Source: Lonsdalea populi (GTDB taxonomy: Bacteria > Pseudomonadota > Gammaproteobacteria > Enterobacterales > Enterobacteriaceae). From it: a stretch of 64,000 nucleotides of DNA. Numbering within the stretch: the stretch's first letter is position 1; every line of letters starts with the position of its first letter. The notes under the pieces were generated by a model, which saw only the letters and a program-made list of their open reading frames with translations, was not told the origin of the DNA and did not search any database. A program made the translations under genes and the position numbers. The stretch lies in assembly GCF_015999465.1 (NCBI RefSeq), contig NZ_CP065534.1, positions 1,426,001 through 1,490,000 of the forward strand. The letters are read 5' to 3'. This document shows, in pieces, positions 10,511-19,358 of this stretch.

Positions 10511-12442
10511 ATGTTCAAGAAATTATTTCACCCCGAAAAAATTAATCAGTGCGTGATTCCGAACCGGCTCGTTGTTCCCGCCATGGTCACCAACCTGTGT
10601 AATAGCGATGGTACAGCGTCAGACCGCTATATCGCCTATCACGAAGAAAAAGCAAAGGGCGGCTGGGGGTTGATCATCACCGAAAACTACGCCATCAACG
10701 AAAATGCGATGGGCTTTAAATACACCGGTGGGCTATGGCGCGATGAGCAAATTGCCAGCCATCGTAAACTCACCGATACCATCCATCAATACGACAGTAA
10801 AATCTTCTGCCAGATTTACCATGCAGGCCGTCAGACGTCAGAGAATGTGAACGGCGGCGTACAGCCTGTGGCACCTTCGGCGATTCCGTGCCCCGCATTA
10901 AAAGAAATGCCCCGGGAACTTGGCATCGACGAAATTCAGCAGTTGGTCTCGGAATTTGCCGACTGCGCCCGCCGGGTGAAAGAAGCCGGTTTCGACGGTG
11001 TTGAAATTCATGCCGGCCACGGTTATTTGATTGCCGAGTTTTTATCGCCTTATGCCAATAAACGTACCGACAAATATGGCGGCAGCCTCGACGGCCGTAT
11101 TCTGTTCTTAAAAGAGATCTATCAGGCGGTGCGTAAAGAAGTAGGCATGGACTATCCGATCACCGTCCGACTCTCTGCTGACGAAGGTTTCATGGGCGGA
11201 CGTGATATCGCTGAAACGCGTGTGCTGGCGCAGATCTTTGAAGAGTGGGGCGTGGATGCGCTGCATATGACCATGGGCGTTTATGGCGTTCACAACAAGG
11301 CTTGTACTGTACCGCCGATGTATGTGGGCCATGCCTGGGCCGTTTCTTTCTCCGAAGAGCTGAAAAAAACGGTGAACATGCCCATCATCACCGTGAACCG
11401 CATCAACGATCCGCGTATGGCGGACAATATTCTGGCGCTGGGCAAAGCGGACTTTATCGCGATGGGTCGGGGGTCATTGGCCGATCCACATTTACCGAAT
11501 AAAGCGAGAGCAGGCGATATAGCGTCAATTCGATACTGCATCGGCTGTATGCAGGGCTGTCTCGCCAGTTTGCCGCTCGGCGTACCCTTCACCTGTCTGG
11601 TCAACCCGTCGCTGGCGCGTGAAAATAGGCTGGACTACAGCAAAGTCCACAGCTCTAAACGCGTCTTCATCGCGGGCGCCGGTCCGGCTGGGCTGGAAGC
11701 GGCGCGCGTGGCGGCGACGCGCGGTCACAAAGTGACGCTGTTTGAAAAAACCGGCTATCTTGGCGGTCAGTTCCGTTCTGCAGCTTTTCCTCCGGGTAAA
11801 GGCGAACTGGCGACTTACACCGCCTGGCTGGGCCGGGAACTGGAAAAATTGGGCGTGGAGATCAAATTTAATACGCCGCTGACGAAAGAGATCGTGGCGG
11901 AAAGTCGCCCGGACTCCGTCATCGTCGCCACCGGTGGTAAACCGGCGATTCCGCCGATTAAGGGGATCAATCAGCCGCACGTAGTCCTGGCGGAGGATGT
12001 TCTGCTAGGCAACGTAGTCACCGGCCAGCGCGTGATTATCGCAGGCGGCGGTGAAGTAGGGGGCGAAACCGCTGCACATCTGGCCATGCAACTGAAAGAC
12101 GTCACCGTTGTTGAAATGCGTGGCCGCCTGCTGCAAGAGCTGGATGGCGTCAGCAAGCTGCATTTGATGTCCGTACTGGAAGAGTATGACGTGAAGCAGT
12201 ACCCCAATACCAAGCTGTGTGAAATTGGCGAACATCAGGTGACCCTAGAAAATGCGCAAGGACGGATGGCGCTGGAGGCGGATACGGTCGTGATCGCACT
12301 GGGATATGCGCCGGTGAAAGAACTGGCTGAAGAGCTGGAAGGGGTTGCTGACAATGTGGTCGTCATTGGCGGCGCCGTGAAAACCAGCAATGCGCTGGTG
12401 GCCGCGCGTGAAGGTTTTGACGCCGGAATGTGCCTGGCCTAA
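10511..12442 (+). CDS. FMN/FAD/4Fe-4S NAD(P)H:flavin oxidoreductase (2,4-dienoyl-CoA reductase-like)
   Basis: A 643-aa cytoplasmic ene-reductase of the two-domain FadH/BaiCD/trimethylamine-dehydrogenase class. Residues 1-370 form an Old-Yellow-Enzyme barrel (EIHAGHGYLIAEFLSPYAN, then RTDKYGGS near 185-192). A 4Fe-4S motif with Cys343, Cys346, Cys350 and Cys362 joins it to the NAD(P)/FAD domain (IAGAGPAGLEAARVAATRG at about 387, second dinucleotide fold near residue 515). Full length compared with E. coli FadH (about 670 aa). The substrate is unknown; such enzymes reduce C=C bonds of enoates, bile acids or plant unsaturated compounds. It stands alone with a long upstream region and converges on the glucan-lyase-like operon. 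Confidence 0.88.
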   Translation: MFKKLFHPEKINQCVIPNRLVVPAMVTNLCNSDGTASDRYIAYHEEKAKGGWGLIITENYAINENAMGFKYTGGLWRDEQIASHRKLTDTIHQYDSKIFCQIYHAGRQTSENVNGGVQPVAPSAIPCPALKEMPRELGIDEIQQLVSEFADCARRVKEAGFDGVEIHAGHGYLIAEFLSPYANKRTDKYGGSLDGRILFLKEIYQAVRKEVGMDYPITVRLSADEGFMGGRDIAETRVLAQIFEEWGVDALHMTMGVYGVHNKACTVPPMYVGHAWAVSFSEELKKTVNMPIITVNRINDPRMADNILALGKADFIAMGRGSLADPHLPNKARAGDIASIRYCIGCMQGCLASLPLGVPFTCLVNPSLARENRLDYSKVHSSKRVFIAGAGPAGLEAARVAATRGHKVTLFEKTGYLGGQFRSAAFPPGKGELATYTAWLGRELEKLGVEIKFNTPLTKEIVAESRPDSVIVATGGKPAIPPIKGINQPHVVLAEDVLLGNVVTGQRVIIAGGGEVGGETAAHLAMQLKDVTVVEMRGRLLQELDGVSKLHLMSVLEEYDVKQYPNTKLCEIGEHQVTLENAQGRMALEADTVVIALGYAPVKELAEELEGVADNVVVIGGAVKTSNALVAAREGFDAGMCLA

Positions 12443-12671
12443 TCGTATCACTGCGCCGTTCATCCTTGACGTTTAACATTCTCGTCACATGGGCTTTTCA
12501 TGCTAAATGGAAGGCCCGTATTTTTATCTGCATTCAATTTTCACATTGTTCTCCCTCTTTCCTTTGCCTGCACTTTCGTGGAAATCGCGGAATGTGGCAT
12601 GTCGTTATACGCTAAATGGTATTTCAGGATAGAGAGGCTTCAGGAGAGATGGATGTGCGCGATGGTGGGAG

Positions 12672-12705
12672 AAAAATAACGGACAGGCGGGAAGCCTGCC
12701 CGTTA
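12672..12705 (-). terminator. Terminator of the minus-strand lyase operon
   Basis: On the minus strand TAACGGGCAGGC pairs with GCCTGTCCGTTA (one G-T wobble) around a TTCCC loop and is followed by ATTTTT. It lies 15 bp beyond the stop of the GH31 gene. Confidence 0.8.
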
Positions 12706-12719
12706 TGAGACCGAATGCG

Positions 12720-15700
12720 TTATGACACGATCTTCAGCGTTAACGCGTTGGTTGCAGATAACGTGCGGGTACTGACTTTAATCCAGACACTGCCGCGCGG
12801 GTCGACATAGGCCGCCTCTCCCTCGTGTTTGAAGAGGGCATCCGTCGAATCTACGCGCGCGCTTAGGGTGGAAGAACCGACCGTCAGCCGTTGCAACGCA
12901 GGTTTGTCCGTGCGAATACGGAGGTAGACGAACGTGTGCAGCGGATAGTCGTACTTGCGCGGCGTCAAACTGACCTCCAGCGAATCTTCGGCACGACATT
13001 GGCGAACGTCGATTACTGAGAACTGCCCTTGACGTTCTGCCGAACGGGTGACTCCGCCATCGTCCCAGTAAAGCTGATGGTGGCCTTCGCCGGACTCGCC
13101 GAGCGGATACAGCGCCAGCACCAGCGGTTGCTGGAACTTATCCATCACCTGGATATTCTTGAACGGCGCTGGCAGATCGGACTGCGCGTGGCGTTCGGGG
13201 ATAATCGCGCCTTCGCGAATAAACAGCGGCACATTGGTGATATCAGCGCTGACGGCACGGCGCTGGCCCCCTTTAATCGGGTTGGCGATGTCCACCGTGT
13301 CTTCAACGGCATGGTAACGATACCAGTTCAAGGTCTGCCCTTTGACCGCGTTAGGGAAGTAAATGTCTTTTTCGGCCACGTAGGCCGCTTCGCTTCCGGC
13401 CATGCTGCGCGTCATGATCGGCGCATAGAGCACCGAACGGTCGATGAAGCACTGCGTCGCCAGTATGTCTTTGTTGCGTTTGTCAAAGATCGCGTCATCG
13501 CCCTGCCATAAACACATTGCCTGCAAGATCGGAATACCGGTCTGGGTATTTTGATACATCGCGTCATACAGCAGGTGATGCCAGCGAACGCGGAAGCAGA
13601 CAAACGCCGCCATGATGTCCGCGAATGTGCGATTGCCGCTGACGGGGGCCTTTTCGTTGAAACGATAAATTTCCTGAAAGGGTTTCATCGCATCGTAGTG
13701 GTTGCGCATCCACGGCAACAGGCACGCGGCCTGAACCCAACGGGTCATCAGCTCGTGTTCGCAGATATCACCGATGTCGATGTCGTCGGGGCCTAGCACC
13801 AGCCGGTCGTAGACCATCGGGTTATGATTGCGGCAGTGCTGAGTACCGAAGAAGATGCTGCTGGGGTCTTCAGGCGCTTCGCCGGGCGCAAAACCCCCGA
13901 CGTCGGAACCGGAAATCGGTAGCCCGGACATCCCCAGGTTGAGCACCATCGGCAGCGTGGCCTGCAGGTGATGCCAGGTCGATGCGTTATCGCCCACCCA
14001 GTGACCCGCATAGTGCTGCAGGCCGGGGTAGCCGCTGCGGCAGATGATATAGCTGCGTTTATAGCCCTTGAGCATATCTTCGTGTGCGTTGAGTCCGTAC
14101 TCGTAGCTGGACTTCGCCAGCATATAGGCATGGAAGTTGCGCAGTTCGACATACGGCGTCTTACGGCCGTCGCCGAAACGGGGATCGGTCAAATGCGCCT
14201 GGCCGTGGTAGCTGCGCCAGTTGAAGGTATTGGTTCTTCTTCTGTCGTCACTGGGCGATTCGCCGGTAAGCGACCAGCCGAATTGGTTACGTGGCGCTTC
14301 CGTATCCGCGAAATTTTTTCCATCCTCAACGTGGGGCATGGAGTCCGGCGCCGGCATATCCTGCCAGATGAACCCTAGCCCATTTTTGAGCAGATAGGCA
14401 TACTGGTCGCCCCAAAAACGCGCGGCGTCCGGGTTGCCGTAGTCTGGGATCACGGCACCGATCATATCGCGTTCTGACGTTTGCGCATTGATGCCGTAAT
14501 CCAGCACCAGCAAATTCTGGTCGGGATAGTTGACTTCGCCGATGCGGGTATAAGTCAGTCCGGGGTAGTCGCTCTCACGTTTCGGGCCTCGGAATTTGGG
14601 AATATTGGCTTCGCCCTCGTTAGCCACGCAGTAGCCTTTCTCGATCAGTCCCTGAGCGGTGACATACTGCTTTTTTAATTTATCTGCCGGGTTATAGGCG
14701 ACTTTGTCCGCGCGGATGAACGGCGTAATGTTGGTTTGGCACTGTAGATTGAACTGGGCCGCCCAATCAAAGACCGACATCCCCTTGTCGACCTTACCTT
14801 TCGTCCAGAAGCTGTCTTTGATGGTGAAGACCTTTTTGTCTTCCTGTATGTCGATATCAATTCCCAGACCTTCGATTGGGATCCCTGCTTTTTGGTGCCC
14901 TTTGACGATATCTTCAACGTAAACCTTGATAGGGTCGTCCACATCATTCGGGCGCAGCAGGCCGGGACTGCCGTATTTGGCCTGAAAATAGCCAAAGATG
15001 TATTTAGGCGGCATCACCGCACGGTCATTCAGCGTCACGTCTTTTGCCGTTGGCGCATTCAGTTCGCCTTTCCCCATGAGGAAGGTGAATGCATCCATCA
15101 CGCCCGCACCTTGTTCCGCGAACATATAGTGGCAGTCGAACTCCCCGTGCTGAACGCCGGCTTCTACGGCATTTTTGTCGCGGGATGGATTTTTGAGGGA
15201 AAAATAGCTCTGGCCGGTATTATCCAGGAACACCCCGAGAAATTGCTGGCGGCCCTCCACCACGGCGCGCTCGATATAAAAAGGCGCGTTCAGATAAAGC
15301 GGGATGTTGGCGTTGGTCTTGAATGCGTCTTTGTACTTTGTCTTGGTCGAAAAGACTTCCGGCTGGTTGTACCACAGGTTGTCGTAGTTGTAGCAGGTGA
15401 CCTGCGAGCCGGTATGGTCCAGTAGAGAATAGCCGCTGTAACTGTAGCAATCCTCAATGGCGTGTCCGATGGTCGCATTGCTTTTTCCGGTCAGATTGTA
15501 ATTGACGATTTCGCCCAGACCGAAGTAGTGCGTGGCAGCCTCGGCTTTACGCTTCATATTGGCGACGGTGCCCACGCCGGGTTTGGCATGGCAGAGCGGG
15601 CCGGATGAAATATCCGTGACGGCGCCATCGGATAGGCGTTTGATCTGGATCGACAAAAGTCCGTTCTTGTCACGCAAGAACTGAATCTGGATAGATTTCA

Positions 15701-16121
15701 GCTGGATGCTGACGCCATCGCGATTCCAGCGCAGTAGAGGATGGTATCCGGCTGTCTGCTCATATCGGCGTATCTGATCCAGTCGTTCCACGACAATCGG
15801 TCCATAGACCTTATCTGGGTAGTCTTTAATGCTCTCGGCGGAAGGCGCAAAGCGAACCCTAAAGGCATCTTTCTCACAAGATGTGACCTGCAGCACGAGA
15901 TACACCTCTCGTTCGGCGGTTGCGATGCCGGATTTTGGTTTGGCCTTGGCATTGATATAAATCGTCCAATCCGCGTCGAACCCATTGGGGGAGTGGGGTT
16001 TGCCATCCCAGTAGACCGAATAAAGCTCAATATCGTCGCCGACGGACCACTCGTCCACGGGAACATAGTCATAGGTGTTATAAGCACGCCACGAAGTGGG
16101 AAGTTCTCTATTTTTTATCAT
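12720..16121 (-). CDS. GH31 protein resembling alpha-1,4-glucan lyase
   Basis: A protein of 1133 aa with SD AAGGACA and no signal peptide, so probably cytoplasmic. Glucan lyase cleaves alpha-1,4-glucans (starch, glycogen, maltodextrins) by elimination, releasing 1,5-anhydro-D-fructose. Segments that match my memory of the Gracilariopsis/fungal lyases: NTYDYV (15-20), CYNYDNLWYNQ (243-253), MPPKYIFGYFQ (370-380), the stretch ending DIDIQED (422-428), CQTNIT (461-466), GFIWQDM and RRSYIICRSGY-like. The GH31 nucleophile is D588 (W-Q-D-M) and the acid/base is D711 (HWVGDN). Hydrolases carry DMNE at the nucleophile; here it is DMPA, and the lyases likewise lack the NE. Length also fits lyases (about 1030-1090 aa). 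A divergent alpha-glucosidase remains possible. It is second in an operon after a Tat-exported protein, 21 bp away. Confidence 0.72.
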   Translation of the reverse strand: MIKNRELPTSWRAYNTYDYVPVDEWSVGDDIELYSVYWDGKPHSPNGFDADWTIYINAKAKPKSGIATAEREVYLVLQVTSCEKDAFRVRFAPSAESIKDYPDKVYGPIVVERLDQIRRYEQTAGYHPLLRWNRDGVSIQLKSIQIQFLRDKNGLLSIQIKRLSDGAVTDISSGPLCHAKPGVGTVANMKRKAEAATHYFGLGEIVNYNLTGKSNATIGHAIEDCYSYSGYSLLDHTGSQVTCYNYDNLWYNQPEVFSTKTKYKDAFKTNANIPLYLNAPFYIERAVVEGRQQFLGVFLDNTGQSYFSLKNPSRDKNAVEAGVQHGEFDCHYMFAEQGAGVMDAFTFLMGKGELNAPTAKDVTLNDRAVMPPKYIFGYFQAKYGSPGLLRPNDVDDPIKVYVEDIVKGHQKAGIPIEGLGIDIDIQEDKKVFTIKDSFWTKGKVDKGMSVFDWAAQFNLQCQTNITPFIRADKVAYNPADKLKKQYVTAQGLIEKGYCVANEGEANIPKFRGPKRESDYPGLTYTRIGEVNYPDQNLLVLDYGINAQTSERDMIGAVIPDYGNPDAARFWGDQYAYLLKNGLGFIWQDMPAPDSMPHVEDGKNFADTEAPRNQFGWSLTGESPSDDRRRTNTFNWRSYHGQAHLTDPRFGDGRKTPYVELRNFHAYMLAKSSYEYGLNAHEDMLKGYKRSYIICRSGYPGLQHYAGHWVGDNASTWHHLQATLPMVLNLGMSGLPISGSDVGGFAPGEAPEDPSSIFFGTQHCRNHNPMVYDRLVLGPDDIDIGDICEHELMTRWVQAACLLPWMRNHYDAMKPFQEIYRFNEKAPVSGNRTFADIMAAFVCFRVRWHHLLYDAMYQNTQTGIPILQAMCLWQGDDAIFDKRNKDILATQCFIDRSVLYAPIMTRSMAGSEAAYVAEKDIYFPNAVKGQTLNWYRYHAVEDTVDIANPIKGGQRRAVSADITNVPLFIREGAIIPERHAQSDLPAPFKNIQVMDKFQQPLVLALYPLGESGEGHHQLYWDDGGVTRSAERQGQFSVIDVRQCRAEDSLEVSLTPRKYDYPLHTFVYLRIRTDKPALQRLTVGSSTLSARVDSTDALFKHEGEAAYVDPRGSVWIKVSTRTLSATNALTLKIVS

Positions 16122-16142
16122 TACGCTGTCCTTGATAGTTGA

Positions 16143-17372
16143 TTAGTGCTTGTCTGCTGAACGGTGAAATTCAAAGGCAATCCAAACGCTATCGGTGTCA
16201 GCGTAATATTGATGGGGCGGGTAGAAGAAACAGGGGTCATCCATGCTGGCATTTTTAGCGATGTGCGATACGCCTTTCCAGGCGTCGTATTCTGTGACGA
16301 TCGGCATCGGCAGATGTGTGTTCCCGGGCGCCAGTCTGAATTCTTCATAGAGTTCAGGGAAGGCTTTACCCGTATCGAACGGCGATACAGCGCCGCCTTC
16401 CGGCAGTATGGACCGTTTGCCCGCAATCGCTGCGCGGGCTTTGTCGATGTCGGTGAACTTCTGCATGCGGCCGCAGCCAATCAACTGAGTATGGATCTCG
16501 AACAGGTTGCTGCCATGCGCGGCGTGGATTCCGGCATCGGAACCGGCCGGCAGCCACCACAGATTGACATACAGTTCGTAAGGCAGCACCTTGCTGCCCG
16601 CGGGCGCGGGTAAACCGGTCAACTGCCACGGATTCACCTGGATCTTGTGGTTCAAATGAAGCTGATTCGAGATCCATAGCGGAAGCGCGGGCGTTCCCGC
16701 GGGGAAAGCGTATTTTGCCCATTGAGTATCCTGTGAAAAAATATCCGATTCGACATTGCGGGTATTGCGAACCTGAATCAGCGAGATCACGCCGTTTGCC
16801 GAGGCGTCAGCGGTGGTAATCACGGCACCCGCACGGATGATGATGCTTTGTAGCGCGGGAACGGCGTGACGCAGCGGCGTGTCATGGTGCAGGTCGCTAT
16901 TGACGTGCGCCGTCGCGGCGATATAGACCGGCTGAGTGCCCAAATTGGTAAGAATGACATCGGTGTTATCCTGATGGGCGAAAAGGCCTGCCGTCTCGAA
17001 TTCGTGCAGATTACTGACCATGACGCCGAACAGCAGTCCGCCGTTGAAAGGATACTCGGTCACGACATTTTCGGCAGCCCGAGGCGTAATGGTGACGGTT
17101 TTCGGCGCTGCGGGGTTTGCACCGGGAGCCAATGTCGGATCGGCGGCGACACATGAGGAGGCGATCACGCCAGGAGGACATTTTACCGGTGCAGCAGCAT
17201 TGGTTACGGCCTCTTTCGCCATCGTCTTATGAGCGGTGCCGGCCAGCGCAACCGTTCCGGCGACGCAGCTTCCATATAGCAGGAACTTACGCCGGGATAG
17301 CGTGCGCTGTTTTTCCTCATGTTGAGATAAAGAACATACCTCTGCCGATTTATTCTTCACTTTAGTTTTCAT
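16143..17372 (-). CDS. Tat-exported cupin-like protein, partner of the GH31 lyase
   Basis: A 409-aa protein. ATG 17372 is supported by AGAGGT 5-6 bases upstream; a longer TTG start is less likely. It has a clear twin-arginine signal (SRRKFLLYG, R27-R28, then a hydrophobic stretch to about residue 46), so the product is exported folded, probably with a bound metal. A cupin-like barrel is suggested near 265-405: GIHAAHGSNLFEIH (H283, H286, E292, H294) as motif 1 and APGNTHLP (P349, H353) as motif 2, followed by ADTDSVWIAFEFH. An earlier beta-rich part (about 110-245) could be a second barrel. I do not recognise a named family. The double-cupin portion of aldos-2-ulose dehydratase, which acts on 1,5-anhydrofructose, is a speculative parallel prompted by the lyase gene behind it. 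Confidence 0.6.
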   Translation of the reverse strand: MKTKVKNKSAEVCSLSQHEEKQRTLSRRKFLLYGSCVAGTVALAGTAHKTMAKEAVTNAAAPVKCPPGVIASSCVAADPTLAPGANPAAPKTVTITPRAAENVVTEYPFNGGLLFGVMVSNLHEFETAGLFAHQDNTDVILTNLGTQPVYIAATAHVNSDLHHDTPLRHAVPALQSIIIRAGAVITTADASANGVISLIQVRNTRNVESDIFSQDTQWAKYAFPAGTPALPLWISNQLHLNHKIQVNPWQLTGLPAPAGSKVLPYELYVNLWWLPAGSDAGIHAAHGSNLFEIHTQLIGCGRMQKFTDIDKARAAIAGKRSILPEGGAVSPFDTGKAFPELYEEFRLAPGNTHLPMPIVTEYDAWKGVSHIAKNASMDDPCFFYPPHQYYADTDSVWIAFEFHRSADKH

Positions 17373-17519
17373 TGTGACCTCTAAGTATTTATGAATTAAC
17401 AATCCTGTTATCTGTCATTAAAATGACGGCCACCTAAATACCTCATTTCTTAATGCTTGATTCGGCATCAAGAAAAGCAAAATATTTCGGCGGTGATATT
17501 GTATTTATGTTGTCATCAA

Positions 17520-17565
17520 TTTATCGGTTGTGATCTCGAAAACAAGGGAAAACACAATCGATAAA
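17520..17565 (-). promoter_or_regulatory. Inverted repeat upstream of the lyase operon (candidate operator)
   Basis: TTTATCGGTTGTG (17520-17532) and CACAATCGATAAA (17553-17565) are inverted copies with 12 of 13 matches. Their centres are 33 bp apart, three helical turns, about 170 bp upstream of the Tat-protein start. A second perfect palindrome, GTCATT-AA-AATGAC, lies at 17414-17427, closer to the gene. Either could bind a regulator; none is encoded beside the operon. Confidence 0.4.
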
Positions 17566-18857
17566 TCGATGTAAATAAATCCTCACCATTTTTTTAAAAT
17601 CTGTATTTATCTACTGATAACAACTACGCACGAGTTATTTTCCATCGTTACTGATGGATTAAATTCAGACAGGGCTTCTGTTATTTATACGAGAAAATAC
17701 CCAAGCATTGGCACCGATAATACCTACGCGAAGCTAAGCCTTCACGCAACCACCAATGGGTGAACTACCTGTCATTGCTTAATTTGTCGCCGGTATAGCC
17801 TAATGAGGACTAATTCTCCTGGTGATTGATATACCGCCTTGTAGATCTCTCAAATTGTATATTATTAGCTGTGTCAGTATTCAATGCGTATCCTTTTCTT
17901 TATTATTGATGCGTGTGCACGGAAAGAAAGCGCGGCTGCGATTTTTAATAATATATTACACAGCAGGCTATTTATTAGGAGTAAATGTTTATTTAAAGTG
18001 TTCTTGGTAAATAAAATTGGCTTTCTTAAATCCCTATTCCCCATTTACGTACATTTTAACCAGCCTGTGTTTAGACATCCTGTTCTTTGTCAAAGATAGA
18101 GAGCGTTTTTAATAAAATTATATTTCATTTCACTTGCTAATTAGCATTCAATGTGTGACGGCGCTTTCAGTATGTTGATAGGCAACGAATATCACGTCAT
18201 TTATATTTTCTATCCCGCCTCTAAACAGGATGTGGTTATAGTGTCATAACCGACCCGCTATTAAACGAGGGGTGAACATGCTGACTAAAAAATACTCAGA
18301 AAAAAGGTTGGTATTATTAAGACAATATGGAACCCGATAAATTTATTCCTCCTGGCAGTCTATTCATGTATTCACTAATCGATGATCTTATCGTTTTTTG
18401 TTCTGCAAAAGCAGGCCACCATGTTCGGTGACTGGCGATGCAACACCCGATAATTCAAGCCACGCTTATTTTACAGTGCCGCAGCTCGACTATTCTTAAG
18501 CCCGTACCTCGGGCGAGTGGTCAGCTTGCGTCCATATATACCCGCATAAAGAATGGAGGGCGTGTGTCTCGTCATATGGTGAAGCGTCGTTAGGTGCCAT
18601 TGTCATTGCATCAGGATAAAAATAGAGCATTTCTTGCTGCCGTCACGGGCTGTATGACGCGAGGAGATCAACTTTTAGGCACTTGATATTTTGCGGTGTA
18701 CAAAGGGCTTGCCATCCCTTCTTAACCAGTCCATAATAGCGTCCATTCCTGGTTAGGGAATAAGAAAGTTGATTCTAATCAATTGGTTAGAAAAGAAATG
18801 ACAATCTGGTCCCCATTCAAAACTACATCGTTGTTATCAATGTAGGTCAGTCATTAA
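17566..18857. other. Non-coding stretch between the lyase operon and the tRNA genes
   Basis: About 1.3 kb of AT-rich DNA with only short, overlapping frames (for example 17822-18010 and 17884-18099) that have no recognisable content. I see no glyW tRNA and no pgsA/uvrC remnant, which in E. coli precede cysT-leuZ. Confidence 0.55.
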
Positions 18858-18931
18858 GGCGCGTTGGCAGAGTGGCCATGCAGCGGATTGCAAATCCGCC
18901 TACCTCGGTTCGACTCCGGGACGCGCCTCCA
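18858..18931 (+). tRNA. cysT: tRNA-Cys (GCA)
   Basis: 74 nt folding as a cloverleaf. The acceptor GGCGCGT pairs with ACGCGCC, followed by discriminator T and encoded CCA. The anticodon loop ATTGCAAA has anticodon GCA, and the T-arm loop is GGTTCGACTCC. It is very close to E. coli cysT and, as there, is followed directly by the leuZ-type tRNA. Confidence 0.97.
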
Positions 18932-18938
18932 AATTTTG

Positions 18939-19025
18939 GCCCAGGTGGTGGAATCGGTAGACACAAGGGATTTAAAATCCCTCGGCGTTCGCGCTGTGCG
19001 GGTTCAAGTCCCGCCCTGGGCACCA
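18939..19025 (+). tRNA. leuZ: tRNA-Leu (TAA)
   Basis: 87 nt, class II tRNA with a long variable arm. The acceptor GCCCAGG pairs with CCTGGGC, followed by ACCA. The anticodon arm GGGATTTAAAATCCC has anticodon TAA, and the T-arm is GGGTTCAAGTCCC. Only 7 nt separate it from tRNA-Cys, so they are co-transcribed. Confidence 0.97.
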
Positions 19026-19070
19026 TTGAATAAAACCCATAATAATCAATCTCCTAGCAAAAGTCATCGG

Positions 19071-19091
19071 CCGCCATATGGCGGTTTTTTT
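19071..19091 (+). terminator. Terminator of the cysT-leuZ transcript
   Basis: CCGCCATATGGCGG self-pairs perfectly and is followed by seven T, 45 bp after tRNA-Leu. Confidence 0.85.
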
Positions 19092-19246
19092 GTGCCTGCA
19101 ATAAACCTTAGAAATTAAAATGGCGGCAGTATGGCGACAGAGATTTTTGTGGCCATGATATTTTGTCGTCGAATGAGAAAAATGAACCGATACAGGGCAT
19201 TTTCCTTATTCTGTATTGATGATTAAATATCCAACGTGATTTGGTT

Positions 19247-19281
19247 GCCGCCTGCCGCCTGCCGCCTGCCGCCTGCCGCCT
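19247..19281 (+). repeat. Five tandem copies of GCCGCCT
   Basis: Five perfect head-to-tail 7-bp units. The count is prone to slippage. The repeat lies in the non-coding stretch between the tRNA terminator and the MlaA gene; frames through it encode only a repetitive peptide without other support. Confidence 0.9.
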
Positions 19282-19313
19282 GTACGGCACGGTGTTCATG
19301 GACTGATCCCTCT

Positions 19314-19358
19314 CCAGTAGACAATCCGGCCCTGTTGTTGGGCTGGATTGTCTACTGG
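19314..19358. repeat. 19-bp inverted repeat
   Basis: CCAGTAGACAATCCGGCCC (19314-19332) and GGGCTGGATTGTCTACTGG (19340-19358) are inverted with a single mismatch and a 7-nt TGTTGTT loop. It is not followed by a T-run on the + strand. It may be a stable RNA hairpin, a miniature element or a mobile-element end. The remaining sequence to 19642 shows no gene. Confidence 0.8.

Noticed and set aside
12720..16121. Ordinary alpha-glucosidase or alpha-xylosidase
   Set aside because: Overall length, the DMPA sequence at the nucleophile and many collinear segments fit glucan lyase better; retained only as an alternative in the feature entry.
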